In this document: piece after piece, positions 33,631 to 41,993 of the stretch
How the letters are laid out: the number at the start of each line of letters is the position of its first letter
Numbering within the stretch: the stretch's first letter is position 1
Assembly (NCBI RefSeq): GCF_002902145.1
Contig: NZ_PPRF01000017.1
Coordinates: 62,001-126,000, forward strand
Direction of reading: 5' to 3'
Source: Staphylococcus rostri
GTDB taxonomy: Bacteria; Bacillota; Bacilli; Staphylococcales; Staphylococcaceae
Length of the DNA stretch: 64,000 bases
Made by a program: the position numbers and the translations under genes
The notes under the pieces: generated by a model
Databases searched by the model: none
Seen by the model: only the letters and a program-made list of their open reading frames with translations
What the model was told of the DNA's origin: nothing

Positions 33631-34530
33631 ATGTCATTAAATATTGAGCATGTATCAAAGAAGTTTCAAGACTTTACAGCTGTTGATGACATCAATTTGA
33701 CGTTAGAAAAGGGGAAAATGTTGGGATTCCTTGGACGTAACGGTGCAGGGAAAACAACGAGCTTCCGTATGATTTTAGGGCTAACCGAACCGACAGAAGG
33801 ACGTATTACATATAACGGACAGCCGATTACGTCAGAAATGTATGATGTGATTGGGTATTTGCCTGAAGAACGTGGCTTACATCCGAAACTAACCGTTAAA
33901 GAAGAACTGACATACTTGGCAACATTAAAAGGCATGAAACCAAATGAGATTAAAACAGCCATTGATGCGTGGCTAGCACGTTTTGAAATTACTGAAAATA
34001 AAGATAAGAAGATTGAGTCACTATCAAAGGGGAATCAACAAAAAGTTCAGCTACTCGCAAGTATTCTACATGAACCTGAATTACTCATATTAGATGAACC
34101 GTTTAGTGGTCTAGATCCGGTAAATGTTGAATTGTTGAAAGATGCTGTTAAAGAATTAAATGCGAAAGGTGCGACGATTATTTTCAGTTCACATCGCATG
34201 GAGCATGTGGAAGAATTGTGTGATGATATTTGTATTTTAAATGCAGGTAAGATGGTCGTCCAAGGTCCGATTCAAGAAGTGAAAGAAGCATTTGGCTATA
34301 AACGTGTCGCGATTGAAGCGGATTATGATCTATCCGAGCTTGCGACATTACCAGGCGTTGTCAAACATGAGCAGCAAGGCGCAACGACGTTCTTAACGAT
34401 TGATGATGTTGCTGTAGCGACGACATTATTTGAATATATCCAACAGCACGGTTTTGTACGACGATTCCAAGTGTTAGAACCGACGATTAATGAGATTTTT
34501 ATTCAAAAGGTAGGTGAGCAACATGTCTAA
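33631..34530 (+). CDS. ABC transporter ATPase (NatA-like)
   Basis: A 299-residue ABC-2-type ATPase. Walker A is GRNGAGKTT, the Q loop lies in VIGYLPEERGLHPKLTV, the signature is LSKGNQQKVQL, Walker B LLILDEPFSGLDP and the switch His is in FSSHRMEHVE. The PEERGL loop and the C-terminal 80-residue extension are typical of the NatA/YhaQ sodium or drug exporter group. The start follows ATGGAGG. It overlaps the permease gene by eight bases, so they are one transporter. Substrate unknown; NatAB in Bacillus exports sodium, other relatives remove peptides or drugs. Confidence 0.92.
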   Translation: MSLNIEHVSKKFQDFTAVDDINLTLEKGKMLGFLGRNGAGKTTSFRMILGLTEPTEGRITYNGQPITSEMYDVIGYLPEERGLHPKLTVKEELTYLATLKGMKPNEIKTAIDAWLARFEITENKDKKIESLSKGNQQKVQLLASILHEPELLILDEPFSGLDPVNVELLKDAVKELNAKGATIIFSSHRMEHVEELCDDICILNAGKMVVQGPIQEVKEAFGYKRVAIEADYDLSELATLPGVVKHEQQGATTFLTIDDVAVATTLFEYIQQHGFVRRFQVLEPTINEIFIQKVGEQHV

Positions 34531-35788
34531 ATTTTTGGCAACGTTTCGATTGACGTATGGTAAAAAGTTGAAAGCGAAGTCGTTTCTGATTACGACGCTT
34601 TTGATGATTTTGTTAATTGTCGGTGGTTCAAATATTGATAAAATTGTCAGCCTATTCAATGGTGGCGGCGGTAATGATAGTCAACACGTTGCGATTGTAA
34701 CGACAAATGATACGTTGTATGACACGATTAAAGCACAAGGTCAAGCTCTTGATAAAAAGGTGAACTATCAACATTTGACGAAAGAAAAGGCAGAACAAGC
34801 GCTGAAAAAAGATAAAGTAGCTTATATTGTGGACGTGACGCAAAACGAGCAACAGCAATTGCAAGCTACTTTAATGGATACGGAGTCTGTATCAGAGAAA
34901 GATAAGGCAACGTGGCAAGCGATGTTATCACAAATTCAAAAGGGCATGATTGCGCAAGAACTTGATTTATCACCAACGGAATTACAGCAGTTACAAGCTG
35001 AAAGTCAAGTCACAGACAAGGTGGTTAATGACAATGGTAAAAGTGCTGATAGCGATACGTCTGTAATGGAAGAAACTGTCGCAAACATTATGGTATCGAT
35101 TATTAATTCCATTATGTTCTTTATCGTGATTAATTATGCGAACCAAGTCGCGATGGAAGTTGCAACGGAGAAAACATCACGCGTATTGGAAATGATTATT
35201 ACAAGTGTGAAGCCGGTTGTTCATATTGCAGCTAAAGTGCTAAGTATTATTGCCGTCGCTTTTACACAGTTAGCGATTTTAGTAGTAACTGCAGCTGCTA
35301 GTTATTATGCGTTTGATGTGCGTCAAAAGCTTGGGAAAATTGATTTTGAATGGACGTCACACTTAACGCGTTTATTAACATTCGGTATTATTTTCTTTGT
35401 TTTAAGTATCGTGTCATATATTATTTTAGCTGCGATACTCGGTAACATGACTGCGCGTATTGAAGATATTTCGCAATCACTTATGCCGATGACGTTATTG
35501 ATGTTAGCAGCATTTTACGGTGGTATTTTCGGCGCAATGAATCCAGAACATATGATTGTACGCGTATTGAGCTATGTGCCATTCTTCTCACCGTTTGTTA
35601 CATTGACAAGGTTATCTGTTAACAGTACACCAACTATGGAAGGGTTAATTACGATTGTGATTCACATCGCTTTAATCGTATTCTTAGCATGGATTGCGGG
35701 TAAAACATATAAAAATGCAGTGTTGACATTTGAAAAAGGAACCATTGCAACATTTAAACGTGCATTCCAAAAAGAACGTCACAGCTAA
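34523..35788 (+). CDS. ABC-2 type permease (NatB/YhaP-like)
   Basis: A 421-residue permease. Helix 1 at about residues 18-40 is followed by an outside domain of about 140 residues (DSQHVAIVTTNDTLYDTIKAQG...), then five or six helices from about 185 to 400. The stretch NIMVSIINSIMFFIVINYANQVAMEVATEKTSRVLEMIITSVKP is the NatB/YhaP signature. A GTG at 34514 is in frame, but ATG 34523 fits the GGTGAG ribosome site. It pairs with the ATPase just upstream and closes the operon; a terminator follows. Confidence 0.9.
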   Translation: MSKFLATFRLTYGKKLKAKSFLITTLLMILLIVGGSNIDKIVSLFNGGGGNDSQHVAIVTTNDTLYDTIKAQGQALDKKVNYQHLTKEKAEQALKKDKVAYIVDVTQNEQQQLQATLMDTESVSEKDKATWQAMLSQIQKGMIAQELDLSPTELQQLQAESQVTDKVVNDNGKSADSDTSVMEETVANIMVSIINSIMFFIVINYANQVAMEVATEKTSRVLEMIITSVKPVVHIAAKVLSIIAVAFTQLAILVVTAAASYYAFDVRQKLGKIDFEWTSHLTRLLTFGIIFFVLSIVSYIILAAILGNMTARIEDISQSLMPMTLLMLAAFYGGIFGAMNPEHMIVRVLSYVPFFSPFVTLTRLSVNSTPTMEGLITIVIHIALIVFLAWIAGKTYKNAVLTFEKGTIATFKRAFQKERHS

Positions 35789-35815
35789 TAACTGAATAAA
35801 TACAATGCAAACGAG

Positions 35816-35853
35816 ACATCCAGTATGCCCAGACATTAGGCTTGCTGGGTGTT
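35816..35853 (+). terminator. Terminator after the ABC transporter genes
   Basis: ACATCCAGTATGCC pairs imperfectly with GGCTTGCTGGGTGT, followed by TTTATTG. Confidence 0.7.
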
Positions 35854-35933
35854 TTATTGTTTTTAAAGTGTTTGAGGATATTCCAAATAAACAGAAACTG
35901 ATATAATAGGGTTAAAGAATATGAGGTGATTGA

Positions 35934-36265
35934 ATGTCTTTTGTGTATGCGATGGCGATATTTGTGCTCGCTGGATTATGCGAAATCGGTGGCGGTTACC
36001 TCATATGGTTATGGCTGCGCGCAGATCAACCAATGTGGCTAGGTTTCTTGGGGGCGTTGCATTAATCCTATACGGTATTGTTGCAACGCTGCAAACTTTT
36101 CCAACATTCGGTCGTGTCTATGCAGCATATGGTGGCGTATTTATTGTCATGAGTCTATTGTGGGCATATTGGATAGATAAAGAGCCGCCAGATAAGTTTG
36201 ACATCATCGGCGCAATCATTTGTGTAATCGGTGTGCTAGTGATGGTATTGCCATCGAGGGGTTGA
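35934..36265 (+). pseudogene. YnfA-family small membrane protein, frameshifted
   Basis: The 5' frame from ATG 35934 reads [20 protein letters not shown]...[18 protein letters not shown] and stops at 36063-36065. The -1/+1 shifted frame carries on with [17 protein letters not shown]...[11 protein letters not shown]...[23 protein letters not shown], ending at 36265. Together these are a whole YnfA (UPF0060) protein of four helices and about 110 aa. The break lies in the run of five Gs at 36050-36054; one more G restores [15 protein letters not shown] ribosome site precedes the start. It may be a true mutation, a slipping G tract or a sequencing error; the rest of the gene is intact. Confidence 0.88.
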
Positions 36266-36290
36266 GGAGCGAAAAGGAGTACGAGGCTGA

Positions 36291-37304
36291 ATGCACGTTA
36301 TTATTGAGCAACAAACCAATGGGATTGAATTGATTAAAATTAGCACAAAACAGGGCAAAATCGTTTTTACAAATTATGGTGCAAGCATTATCAGTTGGAA
36401 AGTCGATGATAATAACATTGTACTAGGAAATGCAGTGGAAGCAGATGAGTTCTATCCGACACATCCATTCTTTTTCGGTGCTGCAGTAGGTCGTTATGCA
36501 GGTCGAATTGCAAATGGACAATTCACATTAAACGGTCATTCATATCAAGTTGAACAAAATGATACCCCACATCATTTGCATGGTGGACGTAATGGTATGT
36601 GGCAACGTCTTTTTGATTATGAAGTGGTTGAGGGCGATGACCAAGTTCAAGTGATTTTTACAACAGTCGTACGTAGTGAAGAAGATAATTTCCCGGGTAA
36701 TATTGATGTGAAAGTTGTGTATACGTATGATGTAACCAACACGTGGACGATTGAGTATTTTGCTGAGTCGACGGAAGATACATTGTTCAATCCGACGAAC
36801 CATGTTTATTTCAACTTGAATCGCGATAATAAAGTCGTGGATAATCACCGTATTACGAGTGATAAGTTGCAGATGTTTCCGTTAGATGATACGGGCATGC
36901 CACAGATAGAGACGATTGATTTAGGACGTGTTTTTGGTTCGCAGTCAGTGACTTTGGAGACATTGTTCGCATCAACAGAACCGACAGTGGCACAACAAGT
37001 TGCAAAGGTGGGTGGACTGGATCATCCATTTGAAGTACATGACGGCGGGTTGATTGTGTCGAATCAGGATTACGAACTACATGTGACAACGGATATGCCA
37101 CAAATGGTGTTGTATACATTTAATTCACCTAGTGTGTGGGCGCATCATATGAATATTTATAAAGCACATTCGGGTATTACGATAGAAACGCAAAGTTTAC
37201 CGAATGACATCAATATATTTGGCGATAAAGCTGCGTCAATTTTACGCGCCAATACGCCATTTTACTCAAAAACAGCCTATCAACTTAAAGTTATTGACGC
37301 GTAA
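36291..37304 (+). CDS. galM: Aldose 1-epimerase (galactose mutarotase)
   Basis: A 337-residue beta-sandwich mutarotase that interconverts alpha and beta anomers of galactose or glucose. Conserved parts are the substrate region GRYAGRIANGQFTLNG, NDTPHHLHGG with the first active His, FNPTNHVYFNL with the catalytic His, and the catalytic Glu in SGITIETQS near the end. Length matches bacterial GalM (about 340). The ATG follows AAGGAG at a slightly long distance. It is 25 bases after the broken ynfA, and a small regulator and rpiA follow closely, so a sugar-phosphate unit galM-xre-rpiA is possible. Confidence 0.93.
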   Translation: MHVIIEQQTNGIELIKISTKQGKIVFTNYGASIISWKVDDNNIVLGNAVEADEFYPTHPFFFGAAVGRYAGRIANGQFTLNGHSYQVEQNDTPHHLHGGRNGMWQRLFDYEVVEGDDQVQVIFTTVVRSEEDNFPGNIDVKVVYTYDVTNTWTIEYFAESTEDTLFNPTNHVYFNLNRDNKVVDNHRITSDKLQMFPLDDTGMPQIETIDLGRVFGSQSVTLETLFASTEPTVAQQVAKVGGLDHPFEVHDGGLIVSNQDYELHVTTDMPQMVLYTFNSPSVWAHHMNIYKAHSGITIETQSLPNDINIFGDKAASILRANTPFYSKTAYQLKVIDA

Positions 37305-37342
37305 ATTATTTGTATAGGTTAGTAATGAAAGAGGTGACATAG

Positions 37343-37543
37343 ATGCGCAATCGACTAAAAGAATTAAGAGCAAGAGATGGCTATAATCAGACACAGCTTG
37401 CACAAAAAGCAGGCGTTTCTCGTCAGACCATTTCATTAATTGAGCGTAATGTCTTTGTGCCATCGATTGTAACAGCTATGAAAATTGCGCGGATATTTAA
37501 TGAACCTGTAGAGAATGTGTTTATTTATGAACCAGAAGAATAA
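37343..37543 (+). CDS. Small Xre-family (YpxA-like HTH_3) regulator
   Basis: A 66-residue Cro/CI-type helix-turn-helix protein: NRLKELRARDGYNQTQLAQKAGVSRQTISLIERNVFVPSIVTAMKIARIFNEPVENVFIYE. The ATG follows GAGGTGAC. It has no partner domain, so it probably acts as a small dimeric repressor. It lies 38 bases after galM and 44 bases before rpiA in the same direction. It is a different protein from the Xre regulator at 32335 (about half of the HTH positions differ). Target unknown. Confidence 0.88.
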   Translation: MRNRLKELRARDGYNQTQLAQKAGVSRQTISLIERNVFVPSIVTAMKIARIFNEPVENVFIYEPEE

Positions 37544-37587
37544 GAATTAGCAGGCTTTGAATGATGGGTGATTACAAGGAGGATGAC

Positions 37588-38277
37588 ATGGACACGAAAC
37601 AATTGAAGTTGATGACATTGGATGAAGCAGTCTCGCGTATTAAAGACGGCATGGTATTAGGTATTGGGACAGGGAGTACGATTGAATTATTGGTGCCTGA
37701 AATAGGTAAGCTTGTGAATGACAAAGGTTACAAGTTAACAGGTGTGTGTACGTCGGAACGTACGGAAGCACAAGCGAAGGCATTACATATTCCGATCATA
37801 CATGTGAATGATGCGACACACATTGACCTTGCGATTGACGGTGCGGATGAAATTGACCCTGAGTTAAATTTAATTAAGGGTGGCGGTGCAGCGCTGTTCC
37901 GTGAAAAAGTGATTGATGAGATGGCGGCAGAATTTGTTGTTCTAGCAGATGAAACAAAATTGGTTGATTACTTAGGACAGACGTTCAAGTTGCCAGTAGA
38001 AGTGGATTGTTTTAACTGGCGTCTCGTGATGAAACACATCGAAGGCCATATTGAAGGTGAAGTAACACGCCGTATGACAGCGGATGGGGAACCACTTGTA
38101 ACGGATAATGGCAATTACATTTTAGATGTGCATTTAACACAGAAGGTAGATCCATATGATTTTCATGAATTTTTGATTCACTTAACAGGTGTTTTAGAAA
38201 CTGGTTACTTCTTAGATTTAGCGACAGAAGCAATCGTAGGCACGCAATTAGGCGTTAAAGTGTTATCACGTTATTAA
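37588..38277 (+). CDS. rpiA: Ribose-5-phosphate isomerase A
   Basis: A 229-residue RpiA enzyme that interconverts ribulose-5-phosphate and ribose-5-phosphate in the non-oxidative pentose phosphate pathway. The phosphate loop GIGTGSTIELL, the catalytic Asp region DLAIDGADEIDPELNLIKGGGAALFREK and the Lys/Glu patch are intact, as is the end TGYFLDLATEAIVGTQLGVKVL. The frame is open from 37561, but ATG 37588 has AAGGAGG five bases upstream and gives the length of S. aureus RpiA (228). Probably read with the small Xre gene before it; a hairpin repeat follows. Confidence 0.95.
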   Translation: MDTKQLKLMTLDEAVSRIKDGMVLGIGTGSTIELLVPEIGKLVNDKGYKLTGVCTSERTEAQAKALHIPIIHVNDATHIDLAIDGADEIDPELNLIKGGGAALFREKVIDEMAAEFVVLADETKLVDYLGQTFKLPVEVDCFNWRLVMKHIEGHIEGEVTRRMTADGEPLVTDNGNYILDVHLTQKVDPYDFHEFLIHLTGVLETGYFLDLATEAIVGTQLGVKVLSRY

Positions 38278-38287
38278 AAAGCGCTCG

Positions 38288-38338
38288 GGAGTGAGACGGG
38301 AATCTCATTTTACTAAAAAGGTTCCATTGTCGCACTCT
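38288..38338. repeat. Dispersed intergenic hairpin repeat after rpiA
   Basis: GGAGTGAGACGGGAATCTC, then ACTAAAAAGGTTCCATTGTC and GCACTCTCT: the ends pair, GAGTGAGAC with GTCGCACTC. T-rich sequence follows, so it can serve as the rpiA terminator. Confidence 0.7.
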
Positions 38339-38363
38339 CTTTTTCTGTTCTTTCGGCGCATGA

Positions 38364-38400
38364 AAAAAGCGCACAATCACAAGGGACTGTACGCTGAATA
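38364..38400 (-). terminator. Terminator of spdC
   Basis: On the minus strand AGCGTACAGTC pairs with GTGATTGTGCGCT and is followed by TTTTTT. Same sequence, with few changes, as the orphan hairpin at 2350-2387. Confidence 0.75.
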
Positions 38401-38411
38401 TCGCTCTTTTG

Positions 38412-39401
38412 TTAATGTCTATGAATATTACGATTGATAGGTTGTGTGTTTGCGGATTCAGTATCCGTTGACACATCGTTTGTTGGTTCTACGACTTTTT
38501 CGTTTGTTGGTACGACTGGGTCATCCTCAGTTGTTACGACTTCATCGTTATGTGTGTCTGTACGTTCTTCAACGTGATCTTCCTGAGCGGCAGTTGGTGC
38601 TGCTACCTTCTCTTGACGCTTACGACGGAAATAGTTGATGATACTAAAGAATACGCCGAGTGTTACGACAACGACTGCAACACCTGCAGTTGAGTATGCG
38701 AGTACTTTCATAGAGAACACATCGCCGAGCTCTTCACTAAAGAAGAATACTCTCGCAAAAGTCATCGTCGCATGGAAGATTGTAACGATATAAATAGCAC
38801 GCCCACCGGTACCACGAATTAATTCGCCAATAATCATAGAAAAAGCGAAAACATAAATAGCGCTATACATCGTGTATGGCATACCGAAAGCTGTATTAAT
38901 ATCCCAAATAAGATATAAAAAGCTGACAAAAACATTGGCAAAAAAGTGCGGCATTTTAGATTCTACAAGGTTAAATAAATACAAACGAAAACCAAATTCA
39001 ATAAAAAACGCCATGAGTAAATGACCAATTAAAATCGTCCAAATCGTCTCAGATAAGTCGTTGGCTTGTAATAAGATAAAGCTATCTGCATAGGTGTTGA
39101 ACATATACATACCACTAATAAAAATCACCATCGGAATGATGAGTGCAAGCAATAGACGTTCGATGACTTTAAGATTGATTGTCAGTTTGAGACCTGCAAG
39201 TTGTTCATGCTTATGTTTAAAGACAATCAAGCAGACCACTGCAGCAATAAACGGTCCTAAGCTATTGAGCATAAAGACAAAAGGTTTGAGACCGGAAGCT
39301 TTTTGGAAATCTTGTAAAATCAAAGGACTTGCATAGGCGAGTACAAAAAAGACAAAGATGGACATTGCCCACTGAAAGCCTGATATACGCGATTGTTTCA
39401 T
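38412..39401 (-). CDS. spdC: SpdC/LyrA, CPBP-type membrane protein
   Basis: A 329-residue membrane protein matching S. aureus SpdC (LyrA): RISGFQWAMSIFVFFV, LAGLKLTINLKVIERLLLALI, FNTYADSFILLQ, GELIRGTGGRAIYIVTIFHATMTFARVFF. About eight helices form a CPBP-like domain; the Glu/His protease motifs of true CPBP peptidases are degraded (IEFGFRLYL keeps one Glu). The tail of some 75 residues is acidic and Thr/Glu-rich and is clearly shorter than in S. aureus (about 419 aa total). In S. aureus SpdC interacts with the WalK kinase and the SagB glucosaminidase and affects surface-protein display and lysostaphin response (established knowledge). ATG 39401 has GGAGG; the 16 extra upstream codons are left out. 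Confidence 0.9.
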   Translation of the reverse strand: MKQSRISGFQWAMSIFVFFVLAYASPLILQDFQKASGLKPFVFMLNSLGPFIAAVVCLIVFKHKHEQLAGLKLTINLKVIERLLLALIIPMVIFISGMYMFNTYADSFILLQANDLSETIWTILIGHLLMAFFIEFGFRLYLFNLVESKMPHFFANVFVSFLYLIWDINTAFGMPYTMYSAIYVFAFSMIIGELIRGTGGRAIYIVTIFHATMTFARVFFFSEELGDVFSMKVLAYSTAGVAVVVVTLGVFFSIINYFRRKRQEKVAAPTAAQEDHVEERTDTHNDEVVTTEDDPVVPTNEKVVEPTNDVSTDTESANTQPINRNIHRH

Positions 39402-39868
39402 ATTATATCCTCCGTTTAAAGGTTCACTAGTATTGATAAAACGAGTCATGATGCAACGTGAGGTTAGGACAATGTCCTTTAAACCGTTCTAATCCTAGTA
39501 GCTGACCGAGCATCAGTGATAGAAACACGACGACTTCAAGTTACACTTACCAGGTGAGACGATAACACCATAAAAAGATAAAAAATGCTCGCCTCATATT
39601 AATCATTTCCCGAAGATAATCTATGCACCATTATAACCATAACGATACAAGAAATAAATTGTTTCGGAATATTTATCATCGAATTGTAATGAAACAGTAG
39701 TCAGGTTGATATACAAAGGATTGAAATTTACACGTGTATTGAATGATGATTATGAAAAATGTGTGACTAGTGGTGGACGAGATCCTGCAAGGTTTGTGAA
39801 ATGCGTTTGAAATGATAGGTAAGAGACACGTATACTAGAAGTAAAGATTGAGGAGAGGAATTGATCAT

Positions 39869-40798
39869 ATGTATCAACGACCAGATGAGTCATTATGGAC
39901 AGGGCGTCTAGATAGTGAAACAGATCGCACCGCGTTTCGTCATTTTCAAACGATTAATTTTGGCGATGTCACGACCGAATTAACAGGGGATAAGGGTGTC
40001 GCATTGCTCGGTTATGCGGTTGATGAAGGTGTCGCGCTAAACAAAGGACGCATCGGTGCGAAAGAAGGCCCTGATGCGATTCGTCGTGCGTTTGCAGGCT
40101 TACCAACAATGTCAGACATAGCGATAACAGATTACGGCAACGTGCAACACGATGCAGCAACATTATTGGAGACGCAACAAGCATTTGGACAACACGTTGC
40201 ACAATTACTTCAGCATCACCAACGTACGTTCTTATTAGGCGGTGGTCATGATATTGCCTATGCACAATATTTAGGTGTGCGTGCTGCGAATCCTGGAAAG
40301 TCAATTGGTGTCATTAATATTGATGCACATTTCGACAATCGTCATGCGGAAACATCAACATCCGGTACGAGTTTCCGTCAGATGCTCGAGCAGGATGACA
40401 ACCTAGATTACTTTGTGTTAGGGATTCAACGTGCAGGTAATACGCAAAGTCTTTTCGATTATGCAGATGAAACGAACACAGAGTATGTGCTTGCGGATGA
40501 ATTGAAAGGACGTGTCGACCCGCGCCTTAAAAATAAAGTCGAAAACTTCATCTATGAACATGATGTGATCTTGTTTACGATATGTATGGATGTCATTGAT
40601 AGCGCGTTTGCGCCAGGTGTGAGTGCGCCAGCGGTATTAGGTTTGACGCCGGGTGTTGTATTAGAGTTGGCAAAACGTATTTTACAATCGGATAAAGTGA
40701 CGTCATTAAGTATTGCGGAGATGAATCCAACGTATGATATTGATCAACGTACAGCGAAGTTGATTGCACATATGTTAACGTACTTAATTCACGGCTAA
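39869..40798 (+). CDS. hutG: Formimidoylglutamase
   Basis: A 309-residue enzyme of the arginase/agmatinase family that splits N-formimidoyl-glutamate into glutamate and formamide, the last step of histidine breakdown. Two-manganese motifs are GGGHDIAYA, INIDAHFDNR and ICMDVIDSAFAPG. The start is ATG 39869 after GAGGAGAGG; the open frame begins with TTG at 39848. It is separated from hutU/hutI by a LysR gene but clearly belongs with them. The 467-base gap before it (39402-39868) holds the spdC promoter region and otherwise nothing I can name. Confidence 0.95.
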   Translation: MYQRPDESLWTGRLDSETDRTAFRHFQTINFGDVTTELTGDKGVALLGYAVDEGVALNKGRIGAKEGPDAIRRAFAGLPTMSDIAITDYGNVQHDAATLLETQQAFGQHVAQLLQHHQRTFLLGGGHDIAYAQYLGVRAANPGKSIGVINIDAHFDNRHAETSTSGTSFRQMLEQDDNLDYFVLGIQRAGNTQSLFDYADETNTEYVLADELKGRVDPRLKNKVENFIYEHDVILFTICMDVIDSAFAPGVSAPAVLGLTPGVVLELAKRILQSDKVTSLSIAEMNPTYDIDQRTAKLIAHMLTYLIHG

Positions 40799-40811
40799 GT
40801 CATAACGATGA

Positions 40812-40858
40812 AAGACGGTACAATAGTTCAATCGATTTGAGCTATTGTACCGTCTTTC
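40812..40858. terminator. Bidirectional terminator between hutG and the LysR gene
   Basis: AAAGACGGTACAATAG pairs with CTATTGTACCGTCTTT around TTCAATCGATTTGAG, itself partly self-paired. Confidence 0.88.
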
Positions 40859-40861
40859 CAT

Positions 40862-41734
40862 TTACAACGTGCCCCAATAACGCTGACACGCAGTTACCAA
40901 GTTGCGCACGTGATCACTGTATTGGCGATTGCGTGCATAGTTAATATAAATGGTCCGCTTGATTGTCGGTCGAATCGTCAGCGCACTTAAATGTTGCGTA
41001 TAGCGCGATTGATAATACACCCTCGGAATGACCGCATACCCCATGCCTTGATGTACAAAGTTTGTCGCCGCTTCAAAACGTTCCACTTCCATCACGATAT
41101 TCGGACGTTCTTCCAAATGTGTGAAGTAATCATCAATATGTTTGCGCACTTGATAGGGCTTATTCGGTAAAATCAATGGCAACCCTTTAATTGAAATGGC
41201 TGTTTGCGATTCAAATGTATCATTAGGTGCCAGCAACACGTAATCTTCTTCATACAAAGGGACTGAGACAACATCTTCATGGCGAATTTGATCATTCGAG
41301 ATACCAAGGTGCAGTTCAAAATTCGTCAGCTTTTGTGCCAAAATTTCTGGATTGAGTATTTCGGTAATTTGGTAGTGCTGATCTGGATGCTGTTGCTGAT
41401 GTTGGCGAATAACAATGGATACCCAGTAGGCAGTCGATTCTATCGTCGCCATTTTAATCTTCGGTGTTTGACTGAGCTTCAAGTCATACATTTGTTCCAT
41501 CGTTTGATGATATTGTTGCACCAAGTTGACCGCGTAATTGTAAAATTGAATGCCCTTCTCTGTAATAGTGATTTCCTTCGTACTGCGTTTTAAAAGTTGA
41601 TAGCCTAAATCATGTCCCATCTTTTTAATCGTTGCGGTGAGCGAGGGCTGACTGATGTGTAATGCCTGTGCCGCTTTTGTAAAACTATTGTGATTGACGA
41701 CTTCGATAAAGTACTCCAGCTGTAAAATCTTCAT
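40862..41734 (-). CDS. hutR: LysR-family regulator of the hut genes
   Basis: A 290-residue LysR-type regulator. The N-terminal winged helix is LEYFIEVVNHNSFTKAAQALHISQPSLTATIKKMGHDLG; the effector domain runs from about residue 90, with LAPNDTFE and YAVIPRVYY. It is divergent from the YjiH-hutU-hutI genes and back to back with hutG. In S. aureus the same gene sits in the same place next to hutU and yjiH-like genes. Control of histidine use is therefore likely by position; the ligand (histidine or urocanate) is inferred. The 259-base divergent gap is AT-rich with several TTAT/ATAA half-sites, none of which I can prove to be the operator. Confidence 0.85.
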   Translation of the reverse strand: MKILQLEYFIEVVNHNSFTKAAQALHISQPSLTATIKKMGHDLGYQLLKRSTKEITITEKGIQFYNYAVNLVQQYHQTMEQMYDLKLSQTPKIKMATIESTAYWVSIVIRQHQQQHPDQHYQITEILNPEILAQKLTNFELHLGISNDQIRHEDVVSVPLYEEDYVLLAPNDTFESQTAISIKGLPLILPNKPYQVRKHIDDYFTHLEERPNIVMEVERFEAATNFVHQGMGYAVIPRVYYQSRYTQHLSALTIRPTIKRTIYINYARNRQYSDHVRNLVTACQRYWGTL

Positions 41735-41936
41735 ATCATTGCCCCTTTATTTATAGTTTTAAGTTATGAATAATTAGTTTATTTATATTAGTTATTTATA
41801 GAATACCATATTACAATGAGTATGAAGGTGCTAAATGTGTAATGTAACAATAAAAGAACACGTAAGAAACATTGGGAGTCATATGATTCAAACGAAGGGA
41901 TGCAAAGATAGATTTACTGATTGAATTGAGGGACTG

Positions 41937-41974
41937 AGACAATAGTATCAATACACAATAAAATGTCTGTCTCA
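41937..41974. repeat. Hairpin repeat in the hutR-yjiH gap
   Basis: TGAGACA (from 41937) pairs with TGTCTCA (to 41974); inside lie ATAGTATCAATACACAATAAAATG. It is a looser relative of the dispersed repeats and could sit in the leader of the downstream operon. Confidence 0.5.
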
Positions 41975-41993
41975 CTTCCAAAGGGGTGATGTT

